Positions 53,165-64,000 of a DNA stretch of 64,000 nt are shown one piece after another. The notes under the pieces were generated by a model. It ran no database searches, was not told where the DNA came from, and worked only from the letters and a program-made list of their open reading frames with translations. Numbering within the stretch: the stretch's first letter is position 1; the number at the start of each line of letters is the position of its first letter. The position numbers and the translations under genes were made by a program. The DNA is from Salminus brasiliensis (lineage: Eukaryota; Chordata; Actinopteri; Characiformes; Bryconidae): NCBI RefSeq assembly GCF_030463535.1, contig NC_132881.1, positions 40,273,973-40,337,972 of the forward strand, written 5' to 3'.

Positions 53165-53339
53165 AATTCCTCAGCCAGTCCCGTCTAGGGGTGGGGCTTG
53201 TTGATGCGAGTGGGGATGGGGATGGGGGTGGGGATGGGGGTGGGGCAACAACGCCCTGCTGGACGTGTTAGGATAGGAGCTCGAAGTGGAGCTTTCTGCA
53301 CCGAGTTACTGATCTCAGCTCCGTTATAAGTGAGTATTC
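53165..53339 (+). promoter_or_regulatory. Promoter/noncoding first exon of Ig-like gene copy B, G-rich
   Basis: Homologous to 39330-39473. It contains an expanded array of GGGGATGG/GGGGGTGG words (about 53210-53245) not present in copy A, and ends at a GTGAGT donor at 53340. It lies about 1.4 kb before the ATG exon. Confidence 0.55.
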
Positions 53340-53691
53340 TGGCCTGTTTGGTTTGTTTCGAGCGAGTTTGGAGCGGGTAGCCTGGGTTTCTGATTATTTG
53401 AGTAAAGTGTTTCTTAGGATACAGTGTGTTATTCTTGCTGACGCCAGAAACAGCCCTGTGTGTGTTTTCCCGTCATTATCAGAGAGGGAGCTCAAGGCAC
53501 TGAATGAGGTTTTCAGCTCTAGAGGATGTGCCGTGAGAGCGCTGATGGTTTGCAGATGTTGTTTAGGGCGGAACTGCCTCAAATTCACGAAGCTGCAGAC
53601 TGGAGAGATCAACAGGATTTCCCCACAAGTGAACAGGCGAACAGCAGACTTTTCAAGCTGAGCCCAGCACGTTCACTTCTACAGCCTGCTT

Positions 53692-53694
<3 letters not shown>

Positions 53695-53740
<46 letters not shown>
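53695..53740. repeat. (CA)n microsatellite
   Basis: About 22 CA units followed by a short TA run in intron 1 of copy B. Confidence 0.95.
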
Positions 53741-53748
<8 letters not shown>

Positions 53749-53789
53749 GCTATATTTACTCTTATGATCTTTTTTCTAAGATAAATATA

Positions 53790-54715
53790 CTAGTGCATCT
53801 CAGAAAAATAGAATATCATGAAATGCATTGTGTAAATAGCAAAAGATGTTTATTTTATATTCAGTAAACATAAAGTGATACATTTCTTTTCTTTAAAAAA
53901 ATAAGTATGTCAAATTATTAGGATGCTTCATAAGATCGAACAGAATACAATACAATACAATATAATACACTTTTGACAAAGGTGTGGCATGGAGGCAGTC
54001 AGCTTATGCCACTGCTTAGATGTTATTGAAGCCCATGTTGCTTTGATAGTGGCCTGGAGCTCGTCTGTATTGCAGGGTCTGGTGTATCTCATGTTCCGCT
54101 GGACAATTCTTAAAGGGGTTCAGGTCTAGAGAGTTGGCTGGCCAATTCAGCTCAGTAATATCATGGTCAGCAAACCATTTGGTAGTCGTTTTGGCACTGT
54201 GAGCTCTTCTGATAGATGGCTGTGTTAACTTTGGAGTTGATAAAACATAGTGGACCAACACCAGCAAATGACATGGCACCCAAAATCATCACAGACTGTA
54301 GAAACTTCAAACTGGACTTTATGAAATGCAAAATTTCCCTTGTCTGAAAGGAGAACTTTGGAGCACCTGAGCAACAGTCCAGTTATTTTTCTCACCTGTT
54401 CTCAACCCTGCTGCTTGTGCACCTTTTTCTACCACATTGTCCCCTTCCAGACAATTTTCTATTAATATGCTTTGATTCAGCACTCTGTGAACAGCCAGCT
54501 TTTCCAGCAGTGACCTTTAATGGCTTATCAATGATGATCTTCTCCATAACTGTGGTTGTGTGTGCTGAGCAAAATAATGTGAGATACTGGGGATAATATG
54601 AAATTGAAATAGGCTACTTTATATGGAATGATTAAATAATGAGAAAGGTTACCTTTTTTAATTAAATTATGAACAAAAATGAAACCTTTTTGTGATATTC
54701 AAATTAGTTTGGACT
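53790..54715 (-). mobile_element. Decayed Tc1/mariner-type transposon
   Basis: The left tip TAGTGCATCTCAGAAAAATA matches a teleost Tc1-type terminal repeat. Read on the minus strand, the interior encodes a broken transposase C-terminus: SAKTTTKWFADHDITELNWP, then ANSLDLNP where the catalytic Glu context PIEN has become PFKN. Large parts are deleted. It occupies the first intron of copy B; copy A has a different Tc1 relic in the same intron. Confidence 0.75.
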
Positions 54716-54782
54716 TGTTTCACTATTCAGTCAACTACAAATGACATCATTGACAACAACTGGAATTTCCTCCAACAGAAAA

Positions 54783-57700
54783 ATGTGGAGATTGTGGATC
54801 CTTCTCTGCACTGCTTCTTTGGCAGGTAAGATTATTCAGTTCCTGATCAGCCCTAGACTTTCAAAGATGCAGCCTAGAACATGCGATTACACAGTCCAAG
54901 ACTAGTTGTCTTTTCATGCGATGCATTCGGAAGTAAATTAGTTTACCAGTTTTTGGTGAACTGAATGAAAATTGATGCTTACAGAGTACACCTGCTAGTT
55001 AGGTACTCATCAAATAAAAAAAATTAGTTACATTTTCTTAGACTGCTTAGTGCCTTTCTGTCTCCTTCGTCCTAAAATCCAGTACTCTTCTTCTCTCTCT
55101 TTAGAGTCACAAAAAACTGATTATGTGGAGTTGCCTTTTGGACATCAGTTATCGATCAAGCTGTCGTTAACACGGTCAGACTCACTGGAGTTTACCTCTG
55201 TTGATGAATCCCAACATTACACTGTCAAGTCCAGTTTTGTTACCAGCAAACGGGGAACAGTGACAGGATCTGGAGATAGTAGGCGATTCATTATTAGCTC
55301 TGTGAATTTTGATGATGAGGGAACCTACATACAGAAGAACTTCTGGAACAAAGTGACTTCTATCACCAAAGTTAAGGTTCTGCGTAAGTGACTTCGGTCT
55401 TTATCTAACACGTCCTGCTCACCTCTTTTATTCTTTCTCCACCCTACTCCCTTTCTGTTCTGTATCACACCTCTGTTTTCTCTATAGAAATTACAAGCTT
55501 TACATTGATTCACAGTCTAATACTGACCCTCCCAATGACTTTTAAAGATAAAAGAGGCACCCGGGATTGTGTGCCTGGTGAGACACTCAGCATTTGGCTG
55601 GACGGCATTAGGAAGGATGAAGCCAGTCTCAGGTTCTCCAATGAAGATGTGAACCTCATGCTGGTGGAACGAGGTTCACCTGTGAAGAATCTTCCTGACT
55701 ACTTTGGTCGGATCAAAGTCACCAGCAGCAGTATCCAGGTGCTCAATGTCAATGTTTCAGATGTGGGCAACTACACACTCTTTGATGGTCAGGATCGCAG
55801 GGCTGTGACCATCAGAATGTACCTCGTTGGTGAGTTTCTACCCGCTGTTCTGGAGATGGTTACCTCTTTCTCTGTCGCTCAGGGTGATGCTAGCAAAATC
55901 ACAGGATTCTGCAAGTGTTACAGAACTGGCAGTTAAAGGAATATCTGATCAAATGATCATGATCTATCACTGGCCCCAGATAGAGTTGAGCAGAAAAGAC
56001 ATGTTCAGTATCTGAAGGTTCCTTTTTTAGTTTGGAATGAGAGATGCTAGGCTAACATTGCTAACAAACACTGGACTTTTTCATATTCATTTATTTGCTT
56101 TAAAACAATCTGTCAAAAAAGATACATCAACAGGTTTGTTTAAAAAATAGTTTAGTACTAAAGTAAATCGCAATGCATTCAAACAATCACATCAGTTTAT
56201 CTGATCGAGCTTTGAGTGGGTTGAGAAACATTTACTGGCATAGAGATAAGATCTAAAGAAGCAAACATCTGAGTCAGTGTTCATATTACTATGATTTTTC
56301 CCCAAAGCTGTCCAGTGACCTAGCCTAAGCATTTGGGACGCTAAATTATCCCAGAAATATTTGCGATAAAAATATTACTGTCATTTAAAAACCATTTTAT
56401 GCCACTGATAGACTGATAATATAAAAGCAAATAAAGTTCTATTACATCCAAGAGCAGTGAACTTTTTATCATTAAGAATATTCAGACATTGGAACGGTAT
56501 TGTACCAAATATCTACTGATTGTAACTAAATTATAGATAAATAAAATCCACACACAGGCTCATGTTAATGGGCCCTGCTTGCTTAAAAAGCCTGTGTCCC
56601 GCTGGCAGTTCAAAAGTGATATTACAAAGCAAGTGTTCCCACATTGAAGCTGTGGATTGAGGCTTTGAAAGTAAATTTGGACTCACTATTCCAAACGTTT
56701 TGGCTGGAATTATGCAGTCTTTAGGGAAAAACAGCTATTAGCTTGGAGTAACACCTCTGCTGCTCACAGACTTGAGCTTGCCGCCCACAGAGAGCAGACA
56801 AGAGAATATCATTGACGTCATGAAGTAAACACAGTGAGCAATATCAGCAAAAATGATTGCGGTCATGTCCATAGATTGTACGATAACTTAATTATTGTGA
56901 CAGAACTAGTGACTAGCTGCACAGGTCTTGGAGGAAGCATGTCCTAGCTTGTGAAATGGGGAAGAGCTAAGCTGTGTCCAAACTGTGCCCTATTTACTTC
57001 ATAGTGCACTACTTTGGGGTTCCATCATTTTGTAGAGGGTTAACATAGTGCCACATTTTCAGTGCACTATAATAATCCTTCAACCCCACAGTGTATATAG
57101 TGTGCAAATACTGTATCCTAGCAGATATGAAATACCCATAATTCACAAATGCACCACATTATTTCAGACAAGGTGTAGACCACAGTTTCAGACACAGCTC
57201 TAAATTGTGGGTAGAAATTGGCAAACACTAAACTAGGAGGAAACTGGGTGAAAATATAATACCACCCTTGTAATTGTTGTGTCATTACAGTCAAAATATG
57301 GCTTTTTCTTTTAACTGATTCCTAGCAGATTCTGAAGACACACTTAAACAGGAGTTGAATGGCCTGTGATTGACAGTGGTTGTGTGTTGCCCTGCATATA
57401 TCCTTCACTAAAGACGGAAGTCTATCTTTAGAACAGGCTGTTATGACTTACTACTTTAGACTAGAATGTTAATGGACCTATAGCTAAACAGGGACTGCCT
57501 TGTTTTTATTGTGGATTATTTTAAAATGTTGTGTTTGGACTATTCCATAAATCTTTAAAATCCAAACATCACTCTATCACTCTCTATATGACTATATTTT
57601 ATTTAATTGTTTTATTTTCTTTGCATAAATAAATGCATGGCTCCTCTTTGTGTAGATCATCATGAGGGCATTGACGCAAGTCCTCTCATGGCTCTTCTGC

Positions 57701-58534
57701 TGCTGCTGGGCATACCAGCTGGGGTTTGCTGTTGCTGCCGAAAGAAGATCTTTAGAAAGAGCAGTCAATCCACTGCTATGACTACAATCCATTCGCAAAA
57801 CATGATTTCCCCTCCAGGACCACCGCCTGCTTACAACCACCCTGTGGCTCCTGTTGGCCCAGGCCCGGTAAGACCCCAGCACTCAGAAGAGCAGAGTGAT
57901 GCACATATTGCTAACATGGCAATGTTCATATTTATATAAAATATATATCTGTGAGTGAATAAAATATATATCTGTGAGTTTTTTTTATTTTGACTGCCTT
58001 GAGGTTTAGCTGTGCAGCAACAGTAGACACGTGTGTGTGTGTATGTGTGTTTTCTTATGTGGGTGTATTATACGCAGTTATTATGCGCGTTAACTGACAA
58101 ACTGGTCTGTTCACTGGCTCATTTTTTGTCTTTTAGAAAGCTTTGGTTTATGCTTTCTGAGGCTTCTGTTTTGCTGGTGGTGTTTAAGTGACAAAACCAC
58201 CCCATTTTTACAGATAATATTCAGGGTGTAATACTGGAGTTCTGGGCCAAAGCTGAAATACAATATTTGAACAAAAGAAGTCAAGTTCTAATGAATACAG
58301 TATTTAAACAGAATAATCCAAACATTCCCCATAAAGAAAGAGTCAAATCCATTTGGAATCTGACTTATATGTGTTTGCTCTGACTGTGTTTGGGATGTTT
58401 TTCTAGATATACACACCTGGATATCCTGCTCCAGGTGAGAGTCAGGTTCATCCTCCTCCTCCCAATCCTGGATATCCTGTGCAGCCCCAATATGGTAGGG
58501 AACCTGCCATGCCTCAGAACCCTGTGAGTCTCAT

Positions 58535-58573
<39 letters not shown>

Positions 58574-61500
58574 AAGACGCATGTAAGGACATAAAAAGGT
58601 CTGTGTGAAGGTCAACATTCCTCTGAGGTGTTGCGACAGACTGATGTGCGTAACTGAAGGAATGGTTTAGACGTGTTTAATCAGCTACTGATCTTTTCCT
58701 GAGATAGTTTGAGTTGTTTGATAGTCACATACGGGTTCTGTCTCACAAAGCAGGATTTTTTGATTGACTAATTTTAAACATTTTAGGCCTACATTGTTAT
58801 GGCAACTCATGCTGCACTGCTAACCTGTACTGCGGGTATATGAATCAACCGTGACGCTTGCGGTATTCGCTTAAAAAAAAAAAGCATATCATATGGCATA
58901 ATATACACTATATATCCACATATTTGTGGACACCCCATTCTAATGGATACATTTAGATACTTTTAGTTATACCCACTGCTGAAACAGATGTGTAAATGCA
59001 CACACACAGCTTGTCTAGTCCCTGTAGAGAAGAATAGGACTCTCTGGAGAAGATAAACATGAACAGCATGGATTGGGGTAGAAGGATATAAAGCTCCCCC
59101 ATTCAGCATTGAGCTGTGGAGCAGTGGCACTGTGTTCTCTGGAATGATGGTGCTCCATCCTATACTTTCGGGTTGAATTGGGGAGTTGAGGATGAGGTAG
59201 GGTGGTAATCATCCAACATCCTGACCTTATAGATGCAATCAAGTCCTCACAGCAATGCTCCAAAATCTGCTATTGATCTAATTTACAGTATCAACATGAA
59301 CATACTGTACTACTTTATTAATACACACAAACACCCAATTGTGGCATAGCTGGCATCTTAAAACTCACATTTATATGTAATTATTGTAATGTGTTTATTG
59401 TCTGTTTTGTTTATTGTCTCTGCTCCTTGTCTTGGGTTCTTGATCTGTTGTTCCGGCACTACTGTCCCATGTTTTATTACCTGCTACTGCACTGGAGATT
59501 GAACTCAATTGAATTCCTTCAAAGGGAGACACTTTGGCACCATGCCTAATGCCATGCCTGGGCTGGGGGCGGGGGGTTGGTAGTGGGTGATCATTCTGGC
59601 GTCCTGGCCTCACTGACGCTCTTGTTGCTAAATGCAATAAAATCCTCAGACAGGTCATCCAACAAAAGCAGAGTAAACTCTTTTTTGCCCTTGAAACTTG
59701 CCCGAAACTTGTCCATGGTGTACCATAAGTTACCATAAGCTGTTAAATGCTTTGCTTCCACGTGCACAGAGAGATTATTCATAGCTTGAGTATTAAAGGT
59801 AGGGTTAACAGAGAGAGCTGGAAGGGTTTGGGGTACAGTTGTAGAATGTGTGCACTGTGGTCAGGATGCCTTCGTGAGACAGACCCATACACATGAGATA
59901 AACAGTGTTTGAGAATTAGTGTATGTTTTTCTTTCCCCCCGTTCCCACCCTTCCCTGAACTTCCTAGCATTACTCTTTTCTTACATTAGGAGGGAAATGT
60001 AGTAGTGCATATCGTCACTGTACAATGAAAAACTCTCCAAAACAGCAACTTTACAGGAAAAACATTCTTAACTTTCAATGAAAAATGATTTTATTTATTT
60101 AAGTTATTTTGGAGCATTTCTGTTGGTCCATTTATCCTGAATAGTTACAGTGTTCGGATTGAGGTGGTACATAAATTCCTCTATTCAGAAGTGACAGAAG
60201 GCTAGAGCAGAGTGCTTCTGCTGTAAAATCATGAGATGTCTCTTAGTGTGTCAAAGGAAAAGAGGCTTTGAGAAAGATGCTTTGAGAATTGTGGGAGTTT
60301 TTTAGTGAACATTGCACATAATTTTATCAGGAAAAGTAACCTTTCAAAGTAATAATGGCACAGCTGGAAAAATAAAATTAGCTTTGTGGTTGAATAAAGA
60401 TTTTGATCAGGGTAATTCAGGGATAATAGTAATTTGGCCCATTTCTATTGATCTCATTTGCTGTATAATACTGCAAATAATGAATATACTGTACTCCTTC
60501 ATTAATACACGCAACCATCCAATTGTATTAGCTGTTTATTATTTACCACTGCACCAGAGATTTAACTTTCTCTAAAGCAGCATATGGCCCAAAAGTGTTA
60601 TTACAAATTATAGAAAAACTATAGAATGTTTAGCAAAGAATAGCCCAACCAGTTTGTACAGACGTCCCTGTAGTTACTGAGTATTTTTAAAGGGTGTGAA
60701 AAAATGGGGTAAAAAGTCCTATTTATTAGGATTTGTTATTTGTAAGGCCTGACTATCAATTTTAATTGATATATATTGTTGCTGGAAAAGAGCTAATATT
60801 GAAAATAATGCTTATTCAAAGACCGCAGGGGGGTCTTGTCTTCTAGCTGAAATGTTAAGCTGCCTGAACTCCCGCCCATGTTCTTAAAGACCAGTCATAC
60901 ATTCCTCTCCCATTATCCTCCATCATTCGCTGAGAGCATGTCCTGTCTACGTTATCAGGCAAAAAGGATTGTTTTTTTCTGTATGATCGGAGACTGAACA
61001 TTTGAATTTTTGATTTGATTGGTTATCCTGGATACAGCTGCTAGACGATCTTGGTGTGCTATTAGTTTGCCTGTCTTTTCACAACACCCCACTGGCCAAC
61101 TGAGATTTGTTCCGTTTTTAATGTGAAAAGCAGGTGGTGAAGTACTGCATTCATAGACCACCTACAGATGCCTATGCATGCCAACACATGTACTTTGCCA
61201 TAATTGTTGTAGACCAGCCCACATCGGCCACATGTGTTGGCATGCATAGGCTAGTGTCTTTGAGTGTTTTTTTGTCTGTTTGCCTTTTTAGAGTGTCTGC
61301 AGTGGTCTAAAAGTCTGAGAAAGGATAAGAGTTGTCTGATTTTATTGTCGGGGTTATTTTAGGATGAACAGCAGCAAGACTTATTGACTCTTTTCTGCTC
61401 GAAATAAATGACATAGTTACTTACTATGTTGCTTACTCAAGGATATGGAGCATGCTGAGGTTGTTTTTGATAAGGCGTATACAGTATGCCAAAATATACA

Positions 61501-61919
61501 AATATGATTTTAATGGCTCTGTTTGTCTCTAACCAGCAGGGCCCTGCGTCTGGATACCCCCCTGCCCAGCCTACTCAGTGGACTGGCCCTCCATATAACC
61601 CGGCTGCTCCTGCTGTATGGCTCACTTTCATTCATACACATGTTCCTCCCTAATAAGGACTTGTTCTGCATGCATGTTCATGTCAATTGCGGACAACGTA
61701 CCACCAACATGGCTCCTCCTACACTTCACATATAGGAAGGTAAAACACGCTGGTGTTTTGTTCGGAGTGGTCTGAGTGTGTTTGTGATGTTGTGTTCTAG
61801 ATGTACACACCTGGCTATCCCACTCCAGGTGAGAGTCAGGTTCACCCTCCTCCTCTTGACCCTGCATATCCTCCACAGCCATACAGTGGGCAGCCTGCCA
61901 TGCCCTTTAATCCTGTAAG

Positions 61920-61986
<67 letters not shown>

Positions 61987-63827
61987 AAAACATTTATTAT
62001 TTATTATTAAAGTTCTGTCTGTGTTAATGCATTGTTAATTAGCTGTGTGTGTGACTGGCTGTGCTTGCAGGGCTTTACTCCAGTAATGTACAGCGCCCCT
62101 GCTGGCTCTGAGACAGAGGGAAATAAACTAAAGATGAATGAAATGTCTGCTGCCACTCCTCTGCTCACACCTTCTCAGACTGAGGTAAGCAGGGGGTAGG
62201 AGCAAGGTAGCACCACCTCAACCCCCCTCTCCTCTTCTTTTCATTTCTACATTTTATTTCCTGTAAAAGGATGTATATAAGTAGGAAGTGTTGTGATTTA
62301 TTTATTTATATAACTTTTATTTCATTTATTTAATTTATTAATACAGCTGTTCGTGTGCTACTTATCAAATGAACTTTAATTATGGTCATTACTCTATGTC
62401 AGGGTTTTTTAATTCCTAAGACGTTCTAATTGCTTTTGAGCAATAATATAAAAATTAACTTAGTAAGGGTGAGAATCTCCATGATATAAGGTTATCGTGA
62501 TACTTCATCCACAGTGAGATTCTCATATTTAAAGGGAAACCTGACTGTTAAGACGTACATGCCTTAAATACCGTACACATCCAATATTATCAAAATGTGG
62601 TATAAAAAGAAATAAAATTTTTGGTTTATTATTAAAAAAACATGACAAATCCTTCTGTAGTAAGTCACCATTGTGCTGATGCCATATGGCTGCACTGGAC
62701 TATGGGGTCCTATCGGAAATTAGATAATCAGTAGTTTTTTTGGGGTCACTCTATAGCTGAAGCTTGTTAAACGTCTTCACTCTGTGGAGAGAGAGACATA
62801 GGGTACAGTTTGCTAGCAGAGAGAGTACTTATCTGTACTTGTCTGTACTTAATCATAAATCATGTATATTTGCTTGGTTTATACTAAATCATTTAATTAA
62901 ACATGCACCATTTTGTACACTTTTTAATTGGACATGTTCACCATGTTTTTGTAGTTAAAATATTACTTTAAAAATATTTTATATTTATTATATATTCAAC
63001 AATACATCAGAAATGATACAGCTGTGCCAGGAATCTCGAACACTGGCTCAGGGATTCTGATTTCCGTTTTTGTGTGTTCAGGAAGTTAAAAGGTTTAAAC
63101 TGAGCTCTGAAGACATGTCTAACAATATCGCCACTGCCTGAAACCATCTGCTCACTAGAAAGAAGCACTGCCATCTTGTGGATTAGGACAGCATTTTAAT
63201 ATAATGTTAGTTTAACAGTGTTATATATATTATTGTGTTCAAATTTTAAAAATAAATTAATAACAAAATTTCTGAGCTGTGAACTAATATTGTAGTCATT
63301 ACAAGCAAAACCTCTGCTAACACTGCAGGCATCAAAACTCGAAAACTAAAATCTGTTAATAATTTTATCTCAATTAACAACATAGTCGGGTAACCTAGGA
63401 TGACTTGAAAATACCAACATTCGGCATGTGTTTCCTGTCAATCCTAAAGGTTAATCTGTTCATTGGCAGGTGTAGTACATAGGTGGGTTTTGATCAGGGA
63501 AATTACTGCTAAACAGCAGCCTTCCAGGACCAAAACTGCAGAACACTGCTGTACAAAATATACTTTTTGAGAAAATATCATCAAAATGTAACATAACATT
63601 AATACTAAAGACTGTGTCAAAAGCTAAAGCTCTACGAGGTTTCTGTGTGACAGTGACAATATGTATATTGCTCTCCTTTCCTCAACACAATAATAATCCT
63701 TCATTTCCCCTACTAGGTAGGACCACCTCCAGCACCCTATACTGCCACGGACGTCCTTAACTCGTCCAACTCCACGGTCCAGTTCAACGTTGACACAGGA
63801 AAGAGCTCCACCTATAATTTCCTGTAG
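54783..63827 (+). CDS. Two-Ig-domain type I membrane receptor-like protein, copy B (449 aa), spliced
   Basis: Tandem paralogue of the gene at 41029. Exons: 54783-54825, 55105-55383, 55548-55829, 57656-57867, 58407-58523, 61537-61614, 61801-61914, 62071-62184, 63717-63827; total 1,350 nt, frame intact. The signal peptide is identical to copy A. Domain 1 is strongly diverged at its N-terminal half and middle, but its end (GTYIQKNFWNKVTSITKVKV) is identical. Domain 2 differs at few sites after its first residues. Both domains again lack the canonical cysteine pair, and C115 is retained. The CCCC motif, Pro/Tyr-rich tail, duplicated YTPGYP exons and C-terminal STYNFL are conserved; PPDY of A is PPAY here, still a PPxY motif. 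Exons 4-6 and 9 differ by small codon indels that keep frame. Both copies look functional; neither has a stop or broken splice site. Confidence 0.85.
58538..58568. repeat. (CA)n microsatellite after exon 58407-58523
   Basis: About 15 CA units; the homologous copy A site (45003-45032) has a similar array. Confidence 0.9.
58905..59270. mobile_element. Dispersed Tc1-related repeat
   Basis: The left tip reads TACACTATATATCCACATAT; the interior has GCTTGTCTAGTCCCTGTAGA and GGAATGATGGTGCTCCATCC. Same family as 20778 and 47530. Inserted in copy B only. Confidence 0.6.
59510..59650. mobile_element. Partial copy of the same dispersed repeat
   Basis: GCACCATGCCTAATGCCATG through CTCTTGTTGCTAAATGCAAT repeats the middle of the preceding element, close to it. 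Confidence 0.5.
61920..61984. repeat. (CA)n microsatellite after exon 61801-61914
   Basis: About 32 CA units at the position homologous to 48127-48181. Confidence 0.95.
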
Positions 63828-64000
63828 TTACTCCAGGCTCACAGAGCTTTCACCAGAAGAGATAGGAACTCTGACATTTAGAACTTTGACATTCAGGTTC
63901 ATGTTATGAATGGAAACCCAGACCCTGTTTAAACACTGGTCATTTCACATGTCTTGAGTATCAGGATTATATCTGGATAAGCATATCGGCATATCAGTAG
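63828..64000 (+). other. 3' UTR of Ig-like copy B, cut by the window end
   Basis: Begins after the TAG stop and resembles the first 200 bp of the copy A 3' UTR (TCACCAGAAGAGATAGGAAC against TCACCATAAGAGATGGAAAC). No polyadenylation signal lies before the window ends. Confidence 0.55.

Noticed and set aside
41029..63827. Assigning the Ig-like pair to a named fish receptor family (NITR, DICP, CD2/SLAM)
   Set aside because: Cysteine-less domains and the Pro/Tyr-rich tail do not match the features I know for those families, so no name is given.

Overview
The window is nuclear DNA from a ray-finned fish, probably an otophysan teleost. The evidence is GT-AG spliced genes with short exons, dense CA/TA/GA microsatellites, a tRNA-headed SINE, and several Tc1-like transposon lineages typical of teleosts. 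No bacterial features are present. All exon models come from reading open frames against splice signals and remembered vertebrate family sequences; no alignment or search was run.

Left third (1-16.5 kb, + strand): a complete kdm2a-type gene. It encodes a JmjC H3K36 demethylase with CXXC, PHD, F-box and leucine-rich repeats in 22 coding exons, 1,294 codons plus stop. The first coding exon is only 36 nt, a 27-nt micro-exon lies in the linker, and one 1,154-nt exon carries a long Asp/Glu tract. Centre-left (16.8-18.4 kb): a nearly intact Tc1 element with long IR/DR inverted repeats and an open DD34E transposase, followed by a SINE fragment and a MITE-like element. Centre (20.3-29.2 kb, - strand): a complete V-ATPase a3 subunit gene (tcirg1 type) in 20 coding exons, 824 residues. 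It is convergent with kdm2a. Human KDM2A and TCIRG1 both map to 11q13, so the pairing supports both names.

29.2-39.3 kb is mostly intergenic: a CCAAT/GC-box cluster near 31.5 kb (candidate tcirg1 promoter) and decayed transposons.

Right third (39.3-64 kb, + strand): a tandem duplication of a roughly 10.7-kb unit. Each copy encodes a type I membrane protein (451 and 449 residues) with a signal peptide, two Ig-like domains lacking the usual cysteine pair, a short membrane helix, a CCCC motif, and a proline/tyrosine-rich tail built partly from a duplicated exon and ending in an ITIM-like STYNFL. I cannot assign a named family. By direct codon comparison, exon 3 (Ig domain 1) differs between copies by 24 amino-acid replacements against 4 silent codons, while the next intron is almost identical. 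The last exon shows the reverse (2 against 8). This looks like a fast-evolving paired receptor system and is the most interesting content of the window.
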